64,000 bases of DNA from CAWBAT01 sp046331665. Lineage in GTDB: Bacteria > Acidobacteriota > Terriglobia > Versatilivoradales > Versatilivoraceae. Positions within the stretch are counted from its first letter, which is position 1; every line of letters starts with the position of its first letter. The position numbers and the translations under genes were made by a program. Where the stretch lies: positions 1-64,000 of the forward strand of contig JAXLQK010000023.1 in assembly GCA_046331665.1 (NCBI GenBank), given 5' to 3'. This document shows, piece by piece, positions 26,870 to 34,670 of this stretch. The notes under the pieces are model-generated. The model was not told where the DNA came from and ran no database searches. It worked only from the letters and a program-made list of their open reading frames with translations.

Positions 26870-29800
26870 ATGCCGACATCCAAGATCTTCCATTATTTGC
26901 CTTTTTCATTTGATTTAATTTCCCATATCGATTGTCCAATCAGGAATGTTCTTTGTTCGGCCCGGCGGAAGAAAACGCTGCTTGGTCTTATCATATTCGC
27001 AATTTCAACGACCCTTTTTCTCGCTTCTCCTGTTCAGGCTGCTTACCTCTATTACTACTCCGACCCTTTCACCACGATCGATACCACAAAATGGACTAAG
27101 AACGGTACATTACAAGGCGGCGGAAATGGCCTTGGCGTTCTTTACGATCCAGGTGGCTCGTTGATTTCAAAAGTGACCGTCCCGGATGGCACCAGTGATT
27201 ATGAAGTCCGAACGAATCTCTCTTTAGGCTCGGTTGGAAATAATCTTATCCATTTCCTGCGAGCCACTACCGATGCCAACTATGGTCCGAGTGCAGCCGG
27301 GACATATTATGCCGTGGTATGGCAGACCACAGCTTATAACTCCTCCACCGGGCAATTTACGGGAACGGTATCGTTTTATCGTCGGTCGGGAGGGGTTCTG
27401 CAGATGTTGGCCTATACCAATAGCATTACGGTCACTTCTCCTGTCGTCATGCGTTCAGTCGCTGCAGGGAATAACTTCAAAGTCTATTTCAATGGAGTCT
27501 CCGTTATCAGCATGGCTGAGGGTACAATTGCCTCAGGCAAACCTGGTGTGGGAGTCATTTCGGGAGCAGGATTCATAAAAAGTGTAGACCTTGGTCCACT
27601 GGACCGTGTGGCCCCTCCCGCCATAGATCCCGTCTCGGTCTCAGTCTCAACCACACCCGTGGTTGTCAAGTTGCGCTGGCCTGTAGCCTCAGATGATGCG
27701 AATGGCATCGGCGTTTACCGTTACGACATTTGGAGAAACACGACCTATAAAGGGACGACGACAGATGTTGAATACTACGACGCTACCGTCGTTCCAAACA
27801 CCAGTTACACCTACCACCTCCGCCCCTACGATTATCATGGGAATTACAGCGACACCCCCGTGGCCGTGACAACCCCTCCGTCTTCCAGCGGGACCAATGG
27901 CTCAAATGATCCCACCCCCTTACAGCAAGGAGTCAAAAGGAATGGAGCCTATTGGGGAGCCGGGAATGAACAGATCAATTTACTCTCCGGCAATTTGAAC
28001 TTCAGTCTGCCTCTTTTGAAAGCTCAAGGTCGTGGAGGTTGGGGCGTGCCTTTTACTCTGACTTACAACTCGAAGTTGTGGCGGAAAGACTCGGGCGGGG
28101 ATTGGAAACTCGGGAAAGACGTTGGTTATGGATTTGGCTGGAAACTCCAGGCCGGTTCGTTGACTCCGGTCTGGTCTGATCCCTACACCTTGCATCACTA
28201 TGTTTTCGTGGACTCGACCGGGGCCGAGTATTGGCTGAATGTTTACAACAACGGGGTGTGGAGTTCTCAAGAGGGTCTCTATATCTGGTACGAGAGCATC
28301 TACAACCGTCTCTACTTTCCCGATGGCAGCTTTTGGGTGATGGGATGCACTTCAGCCACTGGCGAGCAGGATTCAGGAACCCTGTACCCCACCAAGATCC
28401 AGGACAGCAACGGCAATCAGGTCATCGTCCGCTACGCCCAGGGGAATGGGGCAAGCTGGGTAAATTCCAGTGCTCGTGTCCAGGAGATTGAAGATGTGCG
28501 GGCCGTTCTCAATGGGGGAAGCTATCGGACTTACAGTTTTACCTACAACACCGATTCGATCCCTCATTTGACGAACATCACGAACTACATCGGAACCACC
28601 GAGACGTTTAGCTTTACTTACAACACCCTCAGCCTCAGTTCTCCTTTTACCCCACCCCAGTCATTCGGAACCACTTCGGTTCTGCAGACAGTGATGGACA
28701 ATTTGAGCTTGACCCACACCTTTGCTTATGGAGCCAATAACTCGGGCGAGCTTGAAAAAGTCACCTTGCCTTTAGGCGGATACCTGCGCTGGGCTTATCA
28801 GGCCTTCACTTACTCCGGGAATGTGACGGCGCGCGAGGTTTCCAATCGTTACTTATTGAAGGCTCCTGGAGCCGCCGAAACCAACTACGTCATCTCTCAC
28901 GATCCTGGGGATTCATCCCGCCCGGTCCGCGCCTGGACAACCGTGGACGATCCCGGTGGAGTAGGCCAGAAGCTATGGAATTTCAACACCACGATTGGAT
29001 CCTGGCAATTGGGCCTGCTGGCCAGCCTGGTCGAAACATCTGGATCGGGAGGAACAACGCTTCGACAACAGGATTATACCTGGACACGGGATACTGCCAA
29101 TAATCCCTACGTCAGTGCCGTCTTGACTACCTTGGATCCCGGACAAAGCTACCAGAAACAATCGAAGACCGAGCAAACCATGGATATTTACGGGAATGTG
29201 ACCCAATCCAAGGTTTATGAATATGGGAATCTGACCACGCCGGTCCGGACCTACACCCATTCTTACTTGATCGGTTCCAATTACACTTCCCGCTACATCT
29301 TTAATCGCCGGACAAACTCCACGGTCAACGATGGGACGCAGAATCTCACTTTACTCACCAACACCTATGATTCCTATGGAGCCATTACCGACCGCTATGG
29401 GATTCGCCAACAGGACACGGTGAATTATGGAACGGGGTTCATCTATCGAGGGAATGTGACTACAGCCAGCAGCTTTGGCCGCTCGATGACCAATTATTAC
29501 GACATTGCCGGAACCGTGACCTATACGGTTGACAACGCGAGCCACTCAAAAACCATCACGGTAGACTCAGCCAGCAATTACGCAGTGCCAACCGTGATCA
29601 CCCCCAATACCGAAACCAATCTGGCGACAAGTTTGGCCTATACTTCATTCCTGGGGGTGACAACCGTAACTCAGCCCAATAATGCTCAATCCCGGGTGAT
29701 TTACGATTCTTATGGGCGGCCTTCCTCGAGTATTTCTGTTCATGGGGCAACCACGACCTACACTTACGATTATCTGAACCGCACCACAACCGCCAACATT

Positions 29801-30487
29801 AATGGCCGCTGGACGAAAACAACCACGGACGGGCTGGGCCGGACCATCAAGGTGGAAAAGGGAGATGGAGTTGGAACCCAATCCGTGGTGGATACTGAAT
29901 ATGACTCCTGTGCCTGTTCACCGCTCGGAAAGGTAAAACGAGTTTCTCAGCCTTATGCTCCAGGAGGAACGGTCTATTGGACGACCTATACCTATGACGG
30001 CTTGGGGAGAACAACCAGAATCGATCTGCCGAATGGCGGTTATACAACCTTCGCCTTTGCCGGCAACGCCACCACCACCACAGACCCATCCGGCAAATGG
30101 AAAAAGCATACTTACGATTCGCAAGGAAAGCTAATCAAGGTGACGGAACCTTACCCCTCAGGATCCAACTCCCGGGACACGGCGGATTATGTCTATGACA
30201 TCCTGGGCAGGATCAAGACCGTTAGTGTCTATGGCAACGGGACCACCCAGACCAGGACCTTCACGTATGACCCGACCACTCAACGCTTGACGAGCGTGAC
30301 CCATCCTGAAAGCGGTACCACCAGCTACACCTACAATGCCGATGGGACTCTGGCCACGATGATTGACGCCAAGAACCAGAAGCTGGCCTATGTTTACGAC
30401 AGTTTCGGAAGGGTTACCCAGATCCAGCATTATCCGGTCTCGTCGGGGGCCGAAGAAACCTATAAGCGAGTCCAACTATTACTATGA
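26870..30487 (+). CDS. secreted RHS/YD-repeat protein, N-terminal 1,205 codons before an in-frame stop
   Basis: First part of a giant RHS protein. I start at the ATG at 26870 because GGAGG lies seven bases upstream. A long n-region and hydrophobic segment (LIIFAISTTLFLASPVQA) act as a signal. Next are a concanavalin/LamG-like beta domain (about 55-240), a fibronectin-III-like domain (about 245-340) and, from NLLSGNLNFSLPLLKAQGRG, the RHS shell with many YD repeats (TYDYLNRTTTANINGRWTKT, YTYDGLGRTTRI, YTYNADGTLATMI). A TGA at 30485 ends the frame. The sequence after the TGA continues the same RHS repeat in the same frame, while about 25 bases around it read correctly only in the +1 frame. The two parts are thus one gene with a short out-of-frame patch. 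Confidence 0.88.
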   Translation: MPTSKIFHYLPFSFDLISHIDCPIRNVLCSARRKKTLLGLIIFAISTTLFLASPVQAAYLYYYSDPFTTIDTTKWTKNGTLQGGGNGLGVLYDPGGSLISKVTVPDGTSDYEVRTNLSLGSVGNNLIHFLRATTDANYGPSAAGTYYAVVWQTTAYNSSTGQFTGTVSFYRRSGGVLQMLAYTNSITVTSPVVMRSVAAGNNFKVYFNGVSVISMAEGTIASGKPGVGVISGAGFIKSVDLGPLDRVAPPAIDPVSVSVSTTPVVVKLRWPVASDDANGIGVYRYDIWRNTTYKGTTTDVEYYDATVVPNTSYTYHLRPYDYHGNYSDTPVAVTTPPSSSGTNGSNDPTPLQQGVKRNGAYWGAGNEQINLLSGNLNFSLPLLKAQGRGGWGVPFTLTYNSKLWRKDSGGDWKLGKDVGYGFGWKLQAGSLTPVWSDPYTLHHYVFVDSTGAEYWLNVYNNGVWSSQEGLYIWYESIYNRLYFPDGSFWVMGCTSATGEQDSGTLYPTKIQDSNGNQVIVRYAQGNGASWVNSSARVQEIEDVRAVLNGGSYRTYSFTYNTDSIPHLTNITNYIGTTETFSFTYNTLSLSSPFTPPQSFGTTSVLQTVMDNLSLTHTFAYGANNSGELEKVTLPLGGYLRWAYQAFTYSGNVTAREVSNRYLLKAPGAAETNYVISHDPGDSSRPVRAWTTVDDPGGVGQKLWNFNTTIGSWQLGLLASLVETSGSGGTTLRQQDYTWTRDTANNPYVSAVLTTLDPGQSYQKQSKTEQTMDIYGNVTQSKVYEYGNLTTPVRTYTHSYLIGSNYTSRYIFNRRTNSTVNDGTQNLTLLTNTYDSYGAITDRYGIRQQDTVNYGTGFIYRGNVTTASSFGRSMTNYYDIAGTVTYTVDNASHSKTITVDSASNYAVPTVITPNTETNLATSLAYTSFLGVTTVTQPNNAQSRVIYDSYGRPSSSISVHGATTTYTYDYLNRTTTANINGRWTKTTTDGLGRTIKVEKGDGVGTQSVVDTEYDSCACSPLGKVKRVSQPYAPGGTVYWTTYTYDGLGRTTRIDLPNGGYTTFAFAGNATTTTDPSGKWKKHTYDSQGKLIKVTEPYPSGSNSRDTADYVYDILGRIKTVSVYGNGTTQTRTFTYDPTTQRLTSVTHPESGTTSYTYNADGTLATMIDAKNQKLAYVYDSFGRVTQIQHYPVSSGAEETYKRVQLLL

Positions 30488-30497
30488 CTCCAGCCCT
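30470..30497 (+). other. short out-of-frame patch inside the RHS gene
   Basis: RHS homology runs in frame up to about 30470 (ETYKRV), then reads as SNYYYDSSP in the +1 frame, and returns to the original frame as CSNFTSQNAWGRVSAV. One extra base and one missing base about 25 nucleotides apart explain it, and the TGA at 30485-30487 lies within the patch. Confidence 0.75.
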
Positions 30498-30574
30498 GCA
30501 GCAACTTCACTTCTCAGAATGCCTGGGGAAGAGTATCGGCAGTTACGGGGCCTTCTCTGAATTGCAACACTCTG

Positions 30575-32518
30575 GTGTTAACGGATCTGTACTTCAGTTA
30601 CGATGCCAGTGGTCTGTTAGCAAAAAAGCGCATGGGGGCGATTAATTCTTATCTTGAAGCCCAATATACTTACAACAACGAAGGTCAGGTCACCTCTCTC
30701 TCTTACCCCGGCACCTACGAACCGGGGGTTGGTTTTAACTTTGGACCCGTCTACAATTATTATTACGACACGATGGGTCGGCCAAACAGGATGACCCTTA
30801 ATGGGGACACGCGAGATTGGGTCAAAGACGTTGTTTATGGCCCAGCCGGAGAAATGGCCCAGATGAAATATTGGTATGAATATGTTACCGGGGCAGACCA
30901 CTATTACAGCGAAACCTTAGGTTACAATAACAGTCTTCAATTGACGAGCCTTGATGCCCGCACTGCGCCCACAAGCTACAGCTCGGCTCTTATCACTCAA
31001 AACTATTCCTACGACTTGAATGGCAATGTAAATCAGGTAGTTGACAGCACGGCAAGCTCAACCGTGAATTACACCTACGACAACTTGAACCGGTTAAGCA
31101 CTGCGGCAACCGCCAGCACGGCTTGGGGATTGAGTTTCACCTATGATGATTTCGGGAATCGGACGGGCCAGAGCGTCACCAAGGGCAGCGCGCCAACCTC
31201 CTCCCTTAGCATCAGCACAACCAATAACCGGATTACAACTTCTGGATATTCGTATGACAACAACGGCAACCTCACAGCCATGCCCGGCTCGACGATGAGC
31301 TATGACATTGAGAATCGGATGACCCAAATCACGGGGAGTTTCGGGACTGAGAATTACAAGTACGGCCCGGACAATAATCGAATCCGTAAAACCCGGGGAA
31401 CTTCGATCGAGCACTATTATTTCTATGGAGCCTATGGGGAACTATTGGGAGTGTATGCACCGTACACCAGTGGGGGAATAACATACGGGAATATGACGGT
31501 GGAGCGGAATGTTTATTTTGCGGGAAAACTGATTCGCTCGAAACAGACCAGCTCGTCAGGAACGGTGACGGACGCAGCGGTGGTGGTTGACCGGCTCGGT
31601 TCGGTTCGAAACCGGAGTAACGTCAACGTCTCGGTCAATCAGGGGTCCACCAACTATCCGTTTGGGGAAGAAATCCTAGGGACAGACAATAATCGGGAAA
31701 AGTTTGCAACCTATTTCCGGGATAAGGACACGGGGCTCGATTATGCCCGCAACCGGTATTATGCGAGCACGATGGGACGATTCTTGACTCCGGATCCGTA
31801 TGGCGGCAGTCCGAACTCGAGCAGACCTGGAAGTTGGAATCGATATGCTTATACGGAGAATAGCTCTGTCACATACTTTGACCCAAATGGTCTGATGATT
31901 GCCTTGCCCGGTGGGGGTGGATACGGTGGTGGTGGTGGCTATTGGTTTGAGGGAGGTGGAGCATGTTTTCAAGACATCGGAGGTGATATTGTATACGTAC
32001 CTTGTGCAGGACCGGGTCGAGCTCCAAAAGACGGTGAAGATGCTGGAGGTCGCGAAGGGGGTGGAGGGAATTCTTCAACACCACCTAATTCTCCTAATCC
32101 TTCTAGTGGCTCCACGGTACCCCCTGGTATGAGCCAAACGTTTTTGAGTGGTTTTCTTAAAGACTTTTACTCATATGTGGACGCTACTGCTAACAGTGTG
32201 ACCAGCAAGGATGGTTGCCTAAACCTTTTCTTCACAAGTTTAATGAACAAGATAACAGGAATACCTGCTGGTGTTGGCGGTGAAGCATCTGCGGTATTTT
32301 ATGGCGGACTGACGTTTAACCGGGCTCTCCAGTACGCCTTGACAACGCCTAGTAGGACATTTGGCACAGATTTTTTGATTTATCCATACAAATCTAGTGT
32401 CTTTCGAAACATGCTTAAAGGTTCTATTTTAGTGGGATGGTTAGCACAGCTTGACATTGCTGCCTTCCAAGCGCTCATAGATGAATATGAAGCTGCTTTA
32501 AGTGGGAAATGCGAATGA
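30575..32518 (+). CDS. RHS/YD-repeat protein, C-terminal part with RHS core and variable tip
   Basis: Continues the RHS gene in the same frame; homology already resumes at about 30497, so the ATG at 30575 is only the first available start. Residues 1-395 are YD repeats (YSYDLNGNVNQV, YTYDNLNRLSTA, MSYDIENRMTQITG). The core-associated motif follows: FRDKDTGLDYARNRYYASTM, then GRFLTPDPYG, ending at TYFDPNGL (near base 31893). After that boundary come about 207 residues with no YD pattern: a Gly/Pro-rich linker and then a compact region (SGFLKDFYSYVDATANSV to GWLAQLDIAAFQALIDEYEA). In polymorphic toxins this tip is the toxic domain cleaved from the shell. I recognise no known nuclease or deaminase motif in it. 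Base use in the tip looks more AT-rich than in the core. The stop overlaps the next gene by ATGA. Confidence 0.85.
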   Translation: MLTDLYFSYDASGLLAKKRMGAINSYLEAQYTYNNEGQVTSLSYPGTYEPGVGFNFGPVYNYYYDTMGRPNRMTLNGDTRDWVKDVVYGPAGEMAQMKYWYEYVTGADHYYSETLGYNNSLQLTSLDARTAPTSYSSALITQNYSYDLNGNVNQVVDSTASSTVNYTYDNLNRLSTAATASTAWGLSFTYDDFGNRTGQSVTKGSAPTSSLSISTTNNRITTSGYSYDNNGNLTAMPGSTMSYDIENRMTQITGSFGTENYKYGPDNNRIRKTRGTSIEHYYFYGAYGELLGVYAPYTSGGITYGNMTVERNVYFAGKLIRSKQTSSSGTVTDAAVVVDRLGSVRNRSNVNVSVNQGSTNYPFGEEILGTDNNREKFATYFRDKDTGLDYARNRYYASTMGRFLTPDPYGGSPNSSRPGSWNRYAYTENSSVTYFDPNGLMIALPGGGGYGGGGGYWFEGGGACFQDIGGDIVYVPCAGPGRAPKDGEDAGGREGGGGNSSTPPNSPNPSSGSTVPPGMSQTFLSGFLKDFYSYVDATANSVTSKDGCLNLFFTSLMNKITGIPAGVGGEASAVFYGGLTFNRALQYALTTPSRTFGTDFLIYPYKSSVFRNMLKGSILVGWLAQLDIAAFQALIDEYEAALSGKCE

Positions 32519-32919
32519 ACAAATCAAAAACTCGTTGGAAACGATACCTGAGACGAATGCTTGAATTGTTGATCGAGGTAATATTTGCAATACTGTTAGT
32601 TTGCCTTGTCCTTTATTACGCAGGGCATTCTGCCCCAGGTCACCGAAACTACTGGCGTTGGATATCTCTTGGGGTGGCTTCAGCCATAACATTCGGCTAT
32701 CCAATCAAATGGTATCGTCGTTTTTGGGATAAGAACCTATTTTGGCTGGCACTTACTATTTTGATGGCTGCCCACGTACTGGTTTTTGCAGCATTGATTC
32801 TTAGTGTTGAACAACTCCCACTTATTGTCTACCCGATCATAACCCCATTTGAATGGATGCTCATTACACCAATTCTTGAAAAGGCTGGGAATGGGATATG
32901 GCCTAAATGGGTTTCATGA
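32515..32919 (+). CDS. four-segment membrane protein overlapping the RHS tip; candidate immunity protein
   Basis: About 134 residues. The ATG at 32515 overlaps the RHS stop as ATGA; another in-frame ATG is at 32509. After a basic N-terminus (KSKTRWKRYLRR) four hydrophobic stretches are seen: VIFAILLVCLVLYY, WISLGVASAITFGYPI, LFWLALTILMAAHVLVFAAL and LPLIVYPIITPFEWMLI. Cognate immunity genes sit directly after RHS tips, and those for membrane-acting toxins are often small polytopic proteins; that is the basis of the call. No named family is recognised. Base use is more AT-rich than the flanking housekeeping genes, as in the RHS tip. Confidence 0.65.
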   Translation: MNKSKTRWKRYLRRMLELLIEVIFAILLVCLVLYYAGHSAPGHRNYWRWISLGVASAITFGYPIKWYRRFWDKNLFWLALTILMAAHVLVFAALILSVEQLPLIVYPIITPFEWMLITPILEKAGNGIWPKWVS

Positions 32920-33276
32920 GGAGTACTGAAAAGAAGACAAACTAAGAATTGGGAATTTCTAACATGGGAGGAAATTATCAATTAGTAGGGAATCCTTTTA
33001 TACCATAATTTTCACATTCAGAAGTTGCCGATTCTGCTAATCTGGTTTGGTCCACTTTGCGCTTTTGAAATGGCCCACCGATTAGAGAAGATTGGGAAAA
33101 TTGGGGTCAGATCTTAACATTAGATTTAACTTTACACCGTGGGACGGGAAAAAAAGGGTCAAATCTTTTTTTTCTAAAAAAGTGTGACCGATCATGCAAA
33201 AACCGACCCAGTAGCGATCATGAAGAATTGACCCACCTTGTGACTGAGCCTTGAGTATTTCTCAGAGGGAAAACTT
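32920..33276. other. gene-free stretch containing the first copy of a 174-bp direct repeat
   Basis: No coding region is supported. 33092-33265 is the first copy of the direct repeat described separately, including a solo RAYT-type end. Confidence 0.6.
33092..33265 (+). repeat. 174-bp direct repeat, copy 1
   Basis: Nearly identical to 34252-34425, offset 1,160 bases in the same orientation, with only a few differences. It begins with TTGGGGTCAGATCTTAACAT and ends at GAGTATTTCTCAG. Its first part resembles the outer end of the RAYT element at 33620-33640 plus adjoining bases, so it may be a solo element end. Confidence 0.88.
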
Positions 33277-33640
33277 GGGGTCAGTTCTCAACATTAGATA
33301 AAAGCGATTCAGGTTGTCGAAGCCGTGGGGCCAAACCTTCGTCCTTGTGACACCAGCGCTCGAACCGTCGCAGCACCCTGCTCAACGCCCCGTGGTCTAT
33401 TTCCACACACGATCCCACCTCTTTCAGTCCCATCACTCCCTGTTGCCGCCGTAGATACAGAATCAGATCCCACCCCCAATCTCACCGCCAATCCCGGAAT
33501 TGCTCCCAACGCTCATAGCCTCGTACGGTGATGTGATACTATGTCCCTGGTCGGCTCATTCGCAATGGTCTTGCCATGGCCTTTACCCTATCTCGCGGCA
33601 CCCATCGTGTGAAGTTAAATCTAATGTCGAGATCTGACCC
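33277..33640 (-). mobile_element. 364-bp TIR-bounded remnant of a REP-associated transposase element
   Basis: The left end GGGGTCAGTTCTCAACATTA (33277 onward) and right end, inverse of GGGTCAGATCTCGACATTAG (33640 backward), are terminal inverted repeats with a few mismatches. On the minus strand the interior reads MARPLRMSRPGT then YHITVRGYERWEQFRDWR, the N-terminus of a RAYT/Y1 transposase. It then jumps to DWGWDLILYL and RVLRRFERWCHKDEGLA, which match its C-terminal tail. The central HUH catalytic part is deleted and stops are present. It has the same architecture as the 14.6-kb mini-element but a different deletion. Confidence 0.78.
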
Positions 33641-33693
33641 ATCTTTCCCCTTTTCCAATTGCGAGATAATCTTGACGATAGAACCTTGAAAGA

Positions 33694-33966
33694 ATGAACT
33701 TCTTAAAAAGATCTCGCCTATTTAAGGACTTGAAATCTTCTTCATTCAGTCGCAGATTAATTGCGACTAGTGTATGGTGCGGCATTCCTTTTGTAGTCTC
33801 AGATTTTCTAACCCCTTCCTGGTATACCAAAGACTGGACCTACCGGCTGTTCTCAATACCCGTGTCAATCATTAGTGGGTTTGTTTTTTCCTTAGGTGTG
33901 ACTATTACGACAGGACTTCTGGGAGGGAAATTCATAGAAAAGGTAAACTCTGACGATCCTCGCTAA
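33694..33966 (+). CDS. 90-aa membrane protein between RHS debris, unknown
   Basis: 90 codons with a basic start (MNFLKRSRLFKDLKSS) and two hydrophobic stretches (IATSVWCGIPFVVSDF and LFSIPVSIISGFVFSLGV followed by a Gly-rich turn). There is only a weak ribosome site (GAAAGA). It lies between the RAYT remnant and an orphan piece of RHS core, and between the two 174-bp direct repeats. It may be an orphan immunity gene left by an earlier tip exchange, which is inference from position; it may equally be a fortuitous frame. Confidence 0.4.
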   Translation: MNFLKRSRLFKDLKSSSFSRRLIATSVWCGIPFVVSDFLTPSWYTKDWTYRLFSIPVSIISGFVFSLGVTITTGLLGGKFIEKVNSDDPR

Positions 33967-34104
33967 TGTCTTCACGTTTGGACAAACAGAATCCAAGTGC
34001 AATAAAGCTAGACCTCCTCTGGCATGACGGTAACTAAGAAATTAGAATCCCATCTTGGGGAACTAGGGGGGAACTAGAGTCAGATCTTTTCATTTTTCAT
34101 TCAG

Positions 34105-34229
34105 ATCAACAACGGCAATCTCACGGCCATGCCCGGCTCGACCTTAACCTATGACATCGAGAACCGGATGACCCAGATCACGGGGAGTTTCGGGACGGAG
34201 AACTACAAATACGGCCCGGATAACAATCG
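34105..34229 (+). pseudogene. orphan fragment of RHS core
   Basis: About 125 bases encode NNGNLTAMPGSTLTYDIE and NRMTQITGSFGTENYKYG, closely matching 31258-31382 of the full RHS gene at DNA level with scattered substitutions. It stops abruptly at PDNNR, and 11 bases later begin two GGTCAGATCTT motifs. Just upstream, CAGATCTTTTCATTTTTCA replaces the normal RHS sequence; nearly the same replacement is found in the remnant near 47.8 kb. Confidence 0.85.
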
Positions 34230-34251
34230 TACGAAAATTGAGGTCAGATCT

Positions 34252-34425
34252 TGGGGAAAATTGGGGTCAGATCTTAACATTAGATTTAACTTTACACCGT
34301 GGGACGGGAAAAACAGGGTCAAATCTTTTTTTCCTAAAAAAGTGTGACCGATCATGCAAAAACCGACCCAGTAGCGATCATGAAGAATTGACCCACCTTG
34401 TGATTGAGCCTTGAGTATTTCTCAG
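34252..34425 (+). repeat. 174-bp direct repeat, copy 2
   Basis: Second copy of the repeat at 33092-33265, in the same orientation. Together the two copies bracket the RAYT remnant, the 90-aa ORF and the orphan RHS fragment, which could make this interval prone to loss or amplification by recombination. Confidence 0.88.
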
Positions 34426-34670
34426 GAAGGGATAAGGTGTGTTAGGGGCGCAACGGAAGCCAGCCCCCAGTTGGCAAGCGGGAAAAGGGGTCACCCATTA
34501 AAAGGCTTGATTTTGAAGAAATCGAAGGAGGCGGGTCAAAGCGCTTTTGGCACAGAAAAGACCGAGGGATATCAGCTACCTGGAAATCAAAAGGAGCGAC
34601 AACCGGCTGTGCTCCGGAATGCTCTCTTCCGGGCAGGGTCGGCGAATCATTTTCGCCCAAAGACATGGCA

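Noticed and set aside
30363..30560. 65-codon frame spanning the RHS break as a separate gene
   Set aside because: It is the +1 frame of the RHS repeat; only about 9 of its residues (NYYYDSSP region) fit RHS, which is explained by two small indels.
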